A stretch of 64,000 nt of DNA from Brachypodium distachyon (GCF_000005505.3 NC_016132.3:5456001-5520000), one strand, 5' to 3'; shown: positions 21,809 through 33,602, numbered from the stretch's first letter. Numbers and translations are program-made. The notes: generated by a model from the sequence alone, not told the origin.

Positions 21809-23870
21809 GTATGTGTTTCGATTTGAATTTTCCGGTGGTGATTTTTGTTAGTTGAATCTGGAACTTGGTGGATCGGAGGAAGGGAATTGGTTTGAACTGG
21901 CTTCAGAATAATCGAGTTGGACTCGAGCATTTGTATGATGAACCAGCGCCAATCACGTTGCAGTTTCGCCTACCAAATCGCGTTTCTGAGTCTGTGTTTA
22001 CGTTTGCGTGTTGAAGTGGTACGTGTTTTGGAGGGAATCGGGCATGGCTTTGATGGTCCAAGGCGCCCTGCATTGCTGTTTGTAATCGCATTTTAGGTGG
22101 ATGGATTGGGGCGTGAATTGTTGTTTGCCTGAATCCGAATTTGCTGGAGCGAAGTATTTGCTAACTGGAGTAATAGCTAATGCCTGTAATTTGCTTCTGA
22201 TTACTTGTGGTTCCGATGCTTTAGCGAGTTAAAACTTCTGAGGGTTCTACTTTCCGTAGATAATAGTGGGTTTCGGATAGTGGTTTCCTGCTTTGTGTTG
22301 TAATTTAGGAATCGGAATTCGTCATCTACTTGTTCCGCGATTTGTGCTGCAACGAAATTTGCTTTTACTTTCTACTTCGAGATTTGAAATCTGAAGGCTA
22401 GTGTGTTGTTGGTGGCTTGCTGCAGGTATGAGCCGGACATCTGGACGGAGGTGGCCAAGCATCTGCACGGCATCCACCTGGCGTGCCTCGCCCGAACCTG
22501 CCGCTGGTTCCGCCGCCTCCTCGCCGACGACTCCATCTGGCGCTACGCCTTCATCCGCGACCTCTCGCTGCCCACCGGCGATCGCAGGCTGCTCATTCCC
22601 CGCCCGCGTCATCGCTCCTGGCGCCACCTCTACGCCACCGCCTTCGGTAAGCACCAAGCGCGTGCTCCTCCCTGTCCTCCCTGACATCCCGTCTCACTGT
22701 CTCACTTACTGACATGCGTGCTCCTCTCCTCTGTTTTTGAGTGCAGATAACACCCACGCGTACTGCTTCCGCCAGCGTGAGAAGCACATCGGTAAGCACA
22801 ATGAGCAGAGACGTAGTAGTAGCAACCAGCCAACCACATTGATTCTGCCACTGCCGTTTACTGCGATCTGTATCAGTTCGTGACGTTTGGTGTGGTGCAG
22901 ACTGGATCCGCATTGGCGGATTCATCATGGACACGTCGAAGCTGCTGCTGACGGGGACGCTGGCGCTACCGCGGTGGATGCCGCCGGCGGATGACGGCCC
23001 GCGGATCTCCATCGAGATGACCGGATCCTGCTTGCTCACCAACGCCCGCCGCGGCATCTGGATTGCTGGTACGTAGTACGCACAGCCTGTGTGGCCAACT
23101 TATCGCCCATTGTCGGCTCACTTGCCGTTCTTGCCTGTAAAACTGGTTGCCCCTTCTCATTGTTCTCTGGTTGCTGCAGATATAAACATTGTGCGATGCC
23201 CCGTGTGCAACATCAACAACTGCAAAGGTGACACTAGCTTGGAGGTTGTTCTTGGTCCAACCATTATGGTGCAGGTTACTCAATTTGGTTTGGATGGAAC
23301 AACTTGTGGTGCAGGAACGATGCAAGTTCTGGACGCGCGACACTGTGAGCTGTACCTGGAGGAGAAGTTCAGGGACGGGACCTGGGAGTACGAGGAGCTC
23401 GGCCATTACATCATCGATGGGAAGCTGGATACTGCCGCCGCTGCCATCTTCAACTTGAACCACATCAATTCTACACATGTCGCCAGTCTGTTCCTGAACC
23501 ATTTAGTCATTTCAGTACGTCGTTACTCATACATGCTTGATATGAGGATCACATCACTGAAGGGGACATCCATGCAGATATTCTCAATGCCAAGTCATGG
23601 ATTCGGAGACGCCACGACCTTCTGCCCAAGGGACGCCTCACCCCAGTTGCCGTCGCCCTTAACAGCAACCTCAAGTCCAAAGATAGTATGTGTAGTTTGA
23701 CATGAACCATAAGCAGAAGCAAGCACTTATTATCTCTGGCTGGAGCCTTGTTCTCACATGAATCTTTTGCTATGCTGATGACAGGATTGCTGTCGAAGTT
23801 CCAGGCGATGCGGGACATGTCGAGGGATGGGGAGATTGTGTCTGTCAGGATCACGCAGCAGCTCCTGTGA
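21449..23870 (+). CDS. F-box protein resembling Arabidopsis At3g61730 (RMF)
   Basis: Eight exons: 21449-21744, 22426-22646, 22747-22791, 22901-23068, 23180-23227, 23315-23485, 23578-23685 and 23785-23870. All phases close, giving about 380 residues. The N-terminus is basic (KRPRPRRLD, PRKRARKQP), a likely nuclear signal. The F-box lies in exon 2 (DIWTEVAKHLHGIHLACLA, TCRWFRRLL, DSIWRYAF). Downstream are the family blocks FRQREKHIDWIRIGGF, NARRGIWIAD, VRCPVCNINNC, MQVLDARHCELYLEE and the tail DGEIVSVRITQQLL. F-box proteins recruit substrates to SCF ubiquitin ligases; RMF has been linked to tapetum and male fertility in Arabidopsis. Exon 6's donor (GCCA|GTCTGT) is weak but is the one that keeps the frame; a stronger donor at 23517 does not. 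Starts at 21377 or 21455 are possible alternatives. Confidence 0.9.
21780..21804. repeat. Poly-C tract in F-box intron 1
   Basis: An uninterrupted run of about 25 C residues lies 35 bp after exon 1. Length is unreliable in sequence data and variable in populations. Confidence 0.9.
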
Positions 23871-24051
23871 TTCATTCGTGCTCACTTGGTTCGTTTCTGG
23901 CTGGGTTCCTTCATGCTGCACTGAGGAATGTGTTAATGCTTGGTTTGCTGTGATACTAGTGCTGGGTGCTGACAGGGTAGTCACAAAGGGGAACACAAGT
24001 ACAGTAGTGTAGGTCTCTCTTCGTTATGGTTAGTTGGTTAATACAGCAGTA
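23871..24051 (+). other. F-box gene 3' flank
   Basis: Probable 3' UTR and terminator region; no clear polyadenylation signal was chosen. Confidence 0.4.
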
Positions 24052-24175
24052 CTTCCTCCGTCCAACAAAAGATGTCTCAATTTTGATTAAATTTGAATGC
24101 ATCTATACACTAAGTCATGTTTAGATACATTCAAATTTTGACAAACTTGGGACATTTTTTGTTGGACGGAGGGAG
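24052..24175. mobile_element. Stowaway MITE
   Basis: TA-flanked. CTTCCTCCGTCCAACAAAAG pairs with TTTTTGTTGGACGGAGGGAG, and the interior arms ATTTGAATGCATC and GATACATTCAAATT also pair. Confidence 0.92.
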
Positions 24176-25639
24176 TACTAGTTATCTAGACTTTAGAAAA
24201 TGGAAATAGGAAAATGCACAGCTGGAGCAGGTTCTTTGTCGTTGTTTTATTGAACAATGTTTTAATGTAGTATCGTGCACTTCGTCGAAGAGTTGCATAA
24301 CCTTTTGAGCATATATAGTATTGTGTGGATTGTGCGAGCTGAACACTGTATGTACTGGGCTTTGCTCTGGTTGCTTGGTTGGTTAACTGCTTCTCTATCG
24401 TGCACGTAGTATACTGTACAATGGGAAATTTGAGAGCCAGGTTGTAGAGATTGGTCTAATTGTGACTGAAGTTTAGCAGGAAACAACTGGAATTCTCCAG
24501 GGTTGTTTTTTAGCCTAACAGTAACATTGTCACTGGTTTGCTTTATCCTTTAGATGCTATTTCCTGTGTAGATTCTCCTTGAACTGATAGATCAAGACAC
24601 CAGTCGAACAAAATCTGAGAAGGTCTCTTCTACTTATGTATTCGTCCACTTGATACCTATGCAGATGTAGCACGTAGCAGGCCAAATATGTGATTCCTTG
24701 TGAAGTTGTGATATCCCTTCTATTATGTATAATAGTCTGATACTCTGATACACTGATACTGATACTGTGTGATAGTTGATGTCAGTGCTTGGTTAGCATA
24801 AGTTGCAGGATGTAGGAGTAGCTGTCCCAGATGTGAGTCATTGTGATAATATTGCTCAACACACGGGCAACGTACACCACGGTCACTCCCTAGCTCTATT
24901 TGGGCTCTGAGCCGAGCTCAGGCAATTCTGATTTCTGAAAGGGCGCAAGCCTCTTTTGCACCAAACCGATTTCTTTTCCCCCTTTGTCAAGGCTGCTCAT
25001 TTGGACCCTGAAATCACGTGGTTAGGCAATTAGCAATAGCACCAACTGTTGTCTGCATACACGTGGAGCTTAGCTGCGGGGCTTGTCAGAGTAGTTGTGA
25101 TCGACTTATTCTGCGACGACTAGCCAGCCTAATCCTAATCCTATTCGGGGTCTCCTAGACAGACTGCTAACTCCTTTGGACTAGTTGGGATCCTGCGCAG
25201 AATGCAATGGATGGCCTACTCCAGTCTGCAGGCACGAGCAATAGTTATATAGCTGGGTCATCACGAGTATATTTTTCGGTGCCTTTGCAACTCTCTGCTC
25301 ATGGGGCCGGTCTCCTTTTTCTCCCTCTTTCCGGTACAAACTTTTAGTCATGCACTTTGATGGAGTGCTACACAGATGTTAATTAGTTACTTAATTAAGC
25401 TGGGTTGCAACTCTTGGCACAAACAATGTGTGACGACTTGCTTCCATCTGATTGCTAGTTTTCACCTGTGTGTTATTTTGCGTCAATTTGCAAAGGACAA
25501 GTGCTAACTGTCGAAGCCCATTTTGACCTCAAACTCCTGCAACAAATATTATAAGCACTCCATTGGGCAGTGCAACCTACTCCTCATGTCCTCACAATAT
25601 TCCAAGCTTCTAACCCCTCGTCTTTGTGCCCTGTGGCGT
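24176..25639. other. Intergenic spacer
   Basis: About 1.4 kb with no convincing open frame, RNA or transposon end. Around 24730-24780 there is a short run of imperfect TGATACTGATAC units. Confidence 0.45.
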
Positions 25640-25648
25640 TATATATAA
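25640..25648 (+). promoter_or_regulatory. TATA box of the PADRE-like gene
   Basis: TATATATAA lies about 120-130 bp before the ATG at 25770, giving a plausible 5' UTR of about 95 nt. Confidence 0.65.
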
Positions 25649-25769
25649 GCACCATGGTTGCCACCACCGGGGACATTGGCCTCTCTTTTCTCTACCACAT
25701 ACCCATCACAAACCCAAAGCCAAAGCTCACTAGCCAGCCATCAGACAGACGCTTGAACAGTTCAGGAAT

Positions 25770-26246
25770 ATGGGCAACGCGATGCCATGCTTGGTCCAGG
25801 GCACGAGGGCTCTGCCGGCGCCGGCGGCCATGAAGCCCAAGCGGAGGAGGACGACGACGTACTCCCTCAAGCCTCTCGTGAAGGCCCTCCACAGGATGAA
25901 GATGAAGAAGACGCCGTGCGACGACGGCAGGGCGCCGCCCATGCCCAAGATCGGCAGCAAATCCCCACCGGGAGCACAGGGAGGAGGAGTGAAGGGCGTC
26001 GTCAAGGCCAGCGGCTGCGGCAAGGCGGCTGCCCCGAGACGAGCGGCGGGCCACAGGAAGGGCGTCGTGAGGGTGAAGGTTGTGCTGACCAAGGAGGAGG
26101 CGGCGGCGCTGCTGTCGCTGACCGTCGGCGGGCAGAATACGGCGGCGCAGATCGTGGCCGAGATCAAGCGGATGGAGGCCCGCCGCGCCGCGGCCAACGG
26201 CTCGTGGCGCCCCGCGCTGGAGAGCATCCCCGAGGAGTCGTCGTAG
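25770..26246 (+). CDS. PADRE / DUF4228-like small protein
   Basis: A single exon of 158 residues. The start MGNAMPC places Gly at position 2 with Cys at 7, a form suited to N-myristoylation and palmitoylation and common in this plant family. A basic stretch follows (KPKRRRTTTYSLKPLVKALHRMKMKK), then a Gly/Pro-rich linker. A conserved-looking C-terminal block at residues 99-140 (GVVRVKVVLTKEEAAALLSL, then IVAEIKRMEARR) has the VKVVLTKEE-L pattern of DUF4228. Family members are often induced by stress or pathogens, but their biochemical role is unknown. The PADRE assignment rests on pattern memory and is the less certain part; the gene itself is well supported by TATA box, start context and high coding GC. 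Confidence 0.75.
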   Translation: MGNAMPCLVQGTRALPAPAAMKPKRRRTTTYSLKPLVKALHRMKMKKTPCDDGRAPPMPKIGSKSPPGAQGGGVKGVVKASGCGKAAAPRRAAGHRKGVVRVKVVLTKEEAAALLSLTVGGQNTAAQIVAEIKRMEARRAAANGSWRPALESIPEESS

Positions 26247-27296
26247 GAGGAGCATAGATGCTACTGCCGTTCATGTAGGATTCATCCTGTTCCTGTGTGG
26301 GAAAGAGGGGAACGACGGTGAGAACGGAGAGATTTGGGTTGAGAGGCGAGCCGGCGACAATGTAAAGCTCCCCCTCCCATGCATCCATGATGGTGATGCC
26401 GGTGTGTATATAGCATGCAGCTTCCCCTTTTTGAAGCTTCTCTCTTCTGTTCTCTTCTCCCTGTTGCTCATCTCACCTGTACTTGATCACCAAGTGAAAG
26501 AAATGGAACGAGATCTCGCCCTTCTTCTTTATCGATCAATCGCTCGTGCTAATCGCTGCGTGTTTTTCCTCTAGCAAATTAATGAACTTCTTGTACAGCT
26601 AACAATAGTAATTAATTGACCTTTCTCTCCCAGCACGCACTGAATTGGCTACTGCTATGCACTAAAAACATTTTTTTCTCAAAATATTCAAGCTTACACA
26701 TCTTGTGCAACTACAAACTATACAATACATTTCTCTTTTCAGATTTACGAAGCATTATACTTCCATGGCCTCCACCTCATGATACTTTGCAGAGAAAAAA
26801 GAAGGAGCAGGAAGGCTGGCGAGATTATTGCTTTGAAGACGGGGGATCATTTGTTAGTTGCGATACGGGAAATCAATAATGCAGCGGCTGTGTTTTTGTC
26901 TTGGAACGTACTAACTCGTGCGACGGATTGGATAGCTTGATTGGCGGGCGCCCATCGCCCATGTGCAGTTGTTCGCTTGTACGTAGTGGGTTTGGATGAC
27001 CGAACTGGTAACATAAAAAATCGACCAGTGCCTCCAAACAGTGCAATATTCAAGGGCGCTCGCTGTCGCGGTAGTGTTGTGGTTGAGTTGCGGTGGACGG
27101 TGGCGGACCCGCCTCGCGAAAATGTTGTTTAACGTGAGATATCCCCCCCACCCCCCTTGTATTATCACATTCGATAAAAAGGCTTGTCATCTTTTGAATG
27201 TTAAGAAAAAGATCAAAAACACCAGAAGACAAGTTGTGCTTGCCAGTGACTTTAGTTCCACCTCGCTAGTGCGGGGATACGACCAGCATATAAGGT
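26247..27296. other. 3' UTR and intergenic spacer
   Basis: The first 250 bp are probable 3' UTR of the PADRE-like gene. The remainder is AT-rich with no supported gene. The left CACTA target copy GGT is at 27294-27296. Confidence 0.45.
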
Positions 27297-29219
27297 CAAA
27301 ACTACAAAAACAGTCATCAGTAACGGTCAAAAAAGTACATCACTAACGGGTGTCCCGCCCGCCACTAAATTCCTGCCAGTGATGATGGCATCATCAGTAA
27401 CGGTCGTTCCACGCGTTAGTGATGATGCCATCATCAGTGGTGGTCACTCCCCACGACCGACACTATAGGAATTTGGAGAAAAAAAAAACATGGCTGGCCC
27501 CAGGCCTACCCCAAATCCACACGGCACCCCTACAATTTTTTTCCCAAATCACAGATAAGCACGGATTCCAAATCAATCAATCATGGATTACAAATCACAG
27601 ATCAATTACGGATTACAATTCACAGATCAATCAATCAAGGATTACACGTTGCAAAAAAGGCAGGACTCTCTGCATCAATCAATCACAAATCTCACGGCAA
27701 TGGTCGTGGCCACCACCAAACTTGCTCCCCGAGCCTGACACCAACAACAGAGACGGTGAGAAACAGAGAGGGTGCGAGAGAGAACGAGAGGTGCTAAGAA
27801 AGAGAGAGAAACTATACTGGCGGCGGGGAAGTCGGTCTCGGCCGGAATCGGCGGTTGGCGGCGGGGGAGGCTGGATCTGGCCGCTGCTGGGCCGAGGGTG
27901 GCCGGATCCGGTGACGTGCTGGGTTGTGGTCGACGAATCCGGCGGTGCCGCGCCCCGCTGCTGCTGCTCCATGCATCCCCACTGCTGCTGCTCCATGCGC
28001 CATGGGAGGAACAGAGAGGGGCTGCTCCACGGCGCATGGAAGAGGAAGGGAGAGGGGCTGCTCCACGCGCCATGGGAGAAAGGGAGAGGGGCTGCTCCAC
28101 GGCGCATGGAAGAGGAAGGGAGAGGGGCTGCACCATGCGCCATGGGAGGGAGGGAGAGGGGCTGGTTGGGGTCGGCAGGGGAAGAGAGAAGAGAGGGAGA
28201 GACGAGAGCAGTGAGAGGCGGCGGCAGGGGGAATAGAGGGAGGGTGAGGGTAGGATTTAGGGTTAGCGAAAGGGTTATATAGGAAATGGATTGGGTTGGG
28301 CCTTTGGCCGGGCCGAGAAAATACATCACTGGCGGGCATGAATAAAAAGCCCGCCAGTGATGAGGCCAAACTAGATTTTATCATATACAAGTATTTCATA
28401 TGACAAAATTGGTTCATAAATTTATCAATGTGGTCTAATTTGCGTGAAAATTGCATATGTGCCATCTTGAACCATATTAAGTGTAACTGCTTCATAGGTA
28501 GCATGTTAAGTTTATCATTTGGCTTGAAAGTCATAATTAAACATTCATATATACTTGATAGTCCAAAGTCAATTTTTATAACCAAAACATTGTAAACCTC
28601 TTTGGCAATATTATTTTCGTGACAACACTTGTGCAAGAAGTGGATAATTATCAAGAACTATGGCATAGAAATGGACAAACCTTTGGTCATTTGGCTTAAA
28701 AAACTAAAGTTCAACTATGGAAAAATGACAAGATTGTACTACATAGGTCATTTTCAAATGTTGCCATCCAATATTATTGTTTGTTAAGCAATAAAAAATA
28801 AGAATTTAGAAAAAAAAATCACATTTTTTTATTTTTTATGAATTAGTTATGAATTTTTTAATCTTCAAAGGTCTTCAGGGGACATCAGTGGCGGGCTCAG
28901 ATGTAAGGCCCGCCACTGATGTGTGTTTTGGTGAATTTTGCAACTTTTTGCATTGGGCCATTAGTAACGGGCATCCCGAGCCCGTCACTGATGAGGGGGC
29001 CTTTCCCACCCGCCACGGATGAGGGGCCATCAGTGACGGATTTTGTGCGCCCGTCACTGATGAGGGGTCATCGGTGGCAGGTTTTGTGCGTCCGTCACTG
29101 ACGAGGGGTCATCGGTGGCGGGCGGGAAAGGCCCGTTACTGATGAGGGGTTATCAGTGACGGGCTCGGGACGCCCGTCACTGATGACTCGTCACTCTTAT
29201 GTTGTGTTTTGTAGTAGTG
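27297..29219. mobile_element. Non-autonomous CACTA (CMC) element, 1.9 kb
   Basis: The right end read inward is CACTACTACAAAACACAAC; the left end is CAAAACTACAAAAACAGTC, the same terminus with two altered bases. A 3-bp duplication GGT flanks it (27294-27296 and 29220-29222). Subterminal regions hold many copies in both orientations of the motif ATCAGTGACGGGC / GCCCGTCACTGATG (27310-27445 and 28320-29190), as in CACTA transposase-binding regions. No transposase is encoded. The GC-rich centre (27830-28260) has long open frames on both strands caused by repeats. Confidence 0.88.
27986..28163. repeat. GC-rich tandem repeat inside the CACTA element
   Basis: Five alternating units of about 35-36 bp built on GGGGCTGCTCCAC and CATGG(A/G)AGA(A/G)GAAGGGAGA. 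Every second unit matches best, so the higher-order period is about 71 bp. Confidence 0.8.
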
Positions 29220-29222
29220 GGT

Positions 29223-32200
29223 ATAGTAGCCACTCTCTCATTAGTCCGGCTTTTAGGATGAGGAGGGCTCTTTAGTTATATGGTTGCGCCGGATGCGCAT
29301 GAACGCCTGAAGCCCTTAACACCACACGAGTGTGTAGAGCTGGGCCTGGGACACTGACAAGTTGTGAGATCGTTGCTTCATCGATAAATGTTTAAAAAAA
29401 CAAAAAAAATAATACCAAAAGACCAGTTACGAAAACCACGACGCCTGAACTAGGATGAGAACGAAATCAGGACACCAATTTTTAGACGAACCTTGCAAAG
29501 CATGTACCACCTGGACTCTGATATCACCAGTATGCCCAATAAATCAGTGTATCCGACCGCATGCATCAATTAGAGCCCAACCGAAAACAAAACTTACACT
29601 CACGCTTATAAGTCGATCCCTACATCCTCCCGTAACCAAGTGGAAGTAAAATCCACAATGCAATAATGAACTGCTAGGCGGATTGGAGTGCGGAGACCTC
29701 AGCCATACATATCCTTGTTATTTCGAAAAGTTGTAATATAAAAAATGCTGATGAATGCGAACGTGAAGGTGTAAAGCATGTTGTTACTCCCAATAATTTT
29801 TCTTATGGTTTTCATAGTGCACTTTGCTTATCTTAAAGGTCGGAGAGACACTGTGTCCTAACACACCAAGCATTTTCGACGGAACCTTGGGTGTCCGATT
29901 CAATGTAAACTACACCGAAGCCGGGTTCATGAATCACGAACATTGCGCAGAAGAGGACAATCCGGCAAACCCGACGGTGGTTGCGTGCCCCGCCGCCGAA
30001 CGACACTAGTAAAATCCATTGGTCTGCATACTCAGTTAGATTAGATTAAGGCATCAAGCCCCCAGATGGCTGATTCGGCGCGAGGGGCGCCCCCATGTGT
30101 TCCGGGTTCGTGGCTGGCCGCGCGCGCGTCGCCATCTCACGCACGTATACATATGTTTTTGTTGCCCCCGATCTCGCGCAATCTCAGGGACGGACTCGTG
30201 TTCTCCGCAGACGACCCCTGCCTGAGCAGCATCTACAGCAGGTGCGCCTGCAGGTTCCCCAAGAAGCAGAATCATGAGATCACGTCGGATTTCGGTGCTC
30301 GGTTTGGATGCCCGTTGTTCTGTTGCGGGGCCGGTGGTTGCGCGCGCGATCGACCGAGATTTACACGTCGCCGGTGGGCGGTGTGGGGCTGCGGAGGCTG
30401 GATTTATTTTGGGCGTTGGTCTGATCTTAAGCTCCGATCCTAACCCCGGATCGGCATTTGGGATAAGATTCTGATGATCTGATCACATGGTCCGTTCCTT
30501 GGAGGGTGACTGTCCCCAACACGTGTCCTGTTAGGCTGTTCCGGTTGCTCATGTATTCTTTTTTATCAGATCAGACCAAAAACTTTTGTCTCGTCTCATT
30601 AATTGAGAAGTTTGGATGTCCGGTTAATTATTCACAGGAGCCGTCACAAACTCACAATAACAACCCTCAGGACACCACAAGCTGACCTGAACACACTCCA
30701 TATGATCTACAAAAGGAGATGTCGTCGTTGAGGTTGTTCGCAAATGTCATCTTCATCACACATCAGTACTCGAACTGGTAACTTCGACTTCACCACAAAT
30801 GACCACCAACGAAGCCTTTGCCATGACAATCACGTGAAGTACGCGTCAGCCTATGCCAAGCAGTTAGCCCACACAGACTACCTTCCGCTTGCACTCTATA
30901 TCACAGTACATCGACCCCACCAATTGCAAGGCACCATGCCGCAAGTGACACCCAGTGTGTCCGTCACGGTGGCATCGTCACTGACATGGTATCATGCCGA
31001 CGAGTCCGACTTCAACACAAACGGACACACAACTCATGGTTATAATTTCGCGAGGTTTTTAGGACGGAGAGCAATGGTCGCATGTGCGGTAAATTCTATA
31101 CACACCCTGACCGCACCTTTAACCACACATCAGAGAAAAAATAAATGAGGATGAATTTGTAAACGTGGCTAAATTTATTTTCTTTTACGTTTTAAAAATA
31201 TCTATACCTGAAGCCTTTTATAAAATAAAATAAATAAACAAGAGAGACAAACATTGCTTAGCCTCTCCTCACATTTCTATGCAACTAATTAGGTCATTCG
31301 TTCAACTCTCCAGCACTCCCTTGTCTACATCTTGCCTCACCCAATTGGATAATGTGAATGTATCAGGTGAAAACTTATGCTCAATGCAAACTTGACAACT
31401 TTCATTCCTAGCCATTAGATGATAAATAAATGGATGAGATCAAAGGTGGGACGTATAATCACTTAAATGCATTTTACGAAGGAAAAAACCTAGAGGATCC
31501 CACCTCGTGGGGGTTTTCGTAAAATAATTTGAAGTGATTAGAGGTGACACCTTTCATCTGAAACGCTCATTTGAGATCTGATGACTGCGATTGGAAGCTT
31601 TTGAATTTCCATTGAATAGAGGTTTCACCTGCTGGTTAGTCGCCCTGGATGGTATCATTAAAACTGTTTAAGAAGAGTGTAAAATGATTAACCATGCTCT
31701 AAGAGTGTATATGCATAATTTAAGAAAATCCATGTAAACTGCATGTGCAGATATAAAATCTGTAATGAAGACAGAGAAAGCACTATTGGTTGTTAGATAT
31801 TGCGGACCAGTCGTACAAACCAAATACGATTAACCCACATAGAACTTTTATTGGTAAAGACTTCGAACCTTCCCACTTCTTTCGAATTAAAAGGCTCCCA
31901 GTTAGCCACAAATTCATTAGATTTAGGATTCGAAATTCTCAAATGTATGGAACTTCGCTATCGAGAGGAAACCGAATATCGACCACGAATCTCTTGGGCC
32001 GCGGGTGGGCTCCGTGCGTCGTGCTAGTCCAGCGTGCCGGTAGCCCACGTTGTTTATGCCAGCACACTGAGGCCCAGGTATGGACAACATGTCCAGGTTT
32101 CTTCTCCGTTGGCACGTTCTTTCCATGCAATCCCTCCTGCCCAACCAACCACTCCCCCCACCCCCAAGAGATCATCCAAAGACGACACGCTCCGTTTGAG

Positions 32201-32302
32201 TTCCTCCATCCCGCGCGCACCAGCGACATGACACAACAACCGGACCTGCTCCCTCCTACGCCCTCTCTCTCCCAGCTGACAGCCTCTCGCACTCACCCTC
32301 CC
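29223..32302. other. Intergenic spacer, about 3 kb
   Basis: No supported gene. It contains short open frames (29824-30009 and 30066-30443) without recognisable domains, an A-rich run near 29394-29413 that could be an old retroposon tail, and a GC-rich stretch at 30100-30400. A gene fragment here cannot be excluded. Confidence 0.35.
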
Positions 32303-32310
32303 TATAAATA
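32303..32310 (+). promoter_or_regulatory. TATA box of the lipid transfer protein gene
   Basis: TATAAATA, about 84 bp before the ATG at 32394, gives a short 5' UTR of about 50 nt. Confidence 0.8.
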
Positions 32311-32393
32311 TCCACCGCGCCACGGCAGCGAGTCGATCCGGCCACCACCATTAACGCACATCGAGCCTGATTAATTATTTCATCAACCAATTA

Positions 32394-32865
32394 ATGGGCT
32401 TCCAGGCGACGTCCCGCGCTCTGGCCGCGCTGCTCCTGGCGGCGGCGCTGGCATCGACGGCCCCGCGCGGGGCGTGGGGCGCGGTGCAGTGCGGGCAGGT
32501 GACCCAGCTGATGGCGCCGTGCATGCCGTACCTGAGCGGGGCGCCCGGGATGACGCCCTACGGCATCTGCTGCAACAGCCTCAGGGTGCTCGCGGAGCTC
32601 GCCGCCACCACCGCCGACCGCGTCGCCGCCTGCAACTGCGTCAGGGCGGCCGCCGGCGCGGGCGGGTTCCCGCCCGTCGACTTCACCCGTGCCGCCGGGC
32701 TCCCCGCCGCCTGCGGGCTCAAGATCAACTTCGCCATCTCCCCCAACATGGACTGCAACCAGTAATTAAGCGTACTCTCCATTTTGATTCGAATTGTATA
32801 TGTCAAAGTATACATCTTTACCGAGTTGATCTCTTTCTTGATGCAGGGTTACAGATGAACCATGA
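32394..32865 (+). CDS. Type 1 non-specific lipid transfer protein
   Basis: Exon 1 starts at 32394. Unspliced, it ends with TAA at 32763-32765 (123 residues). If the 85-bp intron 32762-32846 (CA|GTAATT to GATGCAG|G) is removed, translation continues V-T-D-E-P and stops at 32865 (128 residues). The signal peptide is about residues 1-29 (hydrophobic ALAALLLAAALAS, cleavage near GAWG-AVQC). The eight cysteines at 33, 43, 59, 60, 80, 82, 107 and 121 give C-x9-C-x15-CC-x19-CxC-x24-C-x13-C, the type 1 pattern. The secreted four-helix protein carries acyl lipids in a central tunnel and serves cuticle, wall or defence roles. An intron a few codons before the stop is usual in this family, which favours the spliced form. 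Confidence 0.93.
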
Positions 32866-33175
32866 GGTCCAAGTTACTGGAGATCCAGCCACACGTACGT
32901 AGGCAAGTACAGATCGATGGAAACTTGAAGTGTACGTGTTGGATCAGAATCCACTTAATCCAGTTAACCAAAATAAAACGAGCAAGATGTATAAGACTGA
33001 ACAAGCTAGGCCCCTCGATTATGCACGTGTTACTGTTTAGCTTCACATAATTTGGAATTACACAAAAAAGAGATTAATGTAACTGCATTCGTTATCCCTG
33101 ATGTACATACTTTTATCTATTTCTGTGCTTATGAAATAAACTACAGTATATGCTGCGCTACTCCAGTATGTTATA
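32866..33175. other. 3' flank of the lipid transfer protein gene
   Basis: AT-rich 3' UTR and spacer. An AATAAA-like hexamer appears near 32973 (AAAATAAAAC) and ATGAAATAAA near 33131. Confidence 0.4.
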
Positions 33176-33240
33176 CTCTCTCCGTTCCTAAATAATTGTC
33201 GCTGTTTTAGTACAAGTTTGCACTAAAACAGCGACAATAT
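33176..33240. mobile_element. Stowaway MITE, truncated right end
   Basis: Begins after TA with CTCTCTCCGTTCCTAAATAA. The arms ATTGTCGCTGTTTTAGT and ACTAAAACAGCGACAAT pair perfectly, but the right terminal 20 bp expected after them are absent. Confidence 0.75.
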
Positions 33241-33602
33241 CCGGCCATGCTCCGCCTGCACAGACTCAATGTGACGGATAATCCACCGAACTTGCTGGCT
33301 TTCTGCTTGTACACCAACACTTGTACAAGAATGAATCTACTATATACCATATGCACAACAATATACAACATTTACAAACTAACTACATGTCACATTCGGA
33401 TTGAATTTGATAGAGGCATGCCTATAAGCCAGAATACTCTACTACAGAAATGAATCTACTACATGTCATACAAATACTAATTACATGTGGATCTGGACTC
33501 GAGCCTGGTGGCTTCTCGGTTGACCTTCTTTTTAGTTATATAGTTTGTTTATTTTGCGGGAATTCTTTTTAGTTATATAATAATAGATGGATTTCTAAGC
33601 TA
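33241..33602. other. Intergenic spacer
   Basis: AT-rich; nothing supported. Confidence 0.35.

Noticed and set aside
21226..21930. A 234-codon minus-strand frame across the F-box promoter and exon 1
   Set aside because: It includes the poly-C tract as a glycine run and opposes a well-supported exon; composition artefact.
27419..28329. Genes of more than 200 codons on both strands
   Set aside because: They lie in the GC-rich repeat core of a CACTA element, follow the 35/71-bp repeat, and carry no domain.
31790..32374. Possible organellar DNA insertion or gene at 31.8-32.0 kb
   Set aside because: The translated frame gives no plastid or mitochondrial protein that I recognise, and the right half is the promoter of the lipid transfer protein gene.
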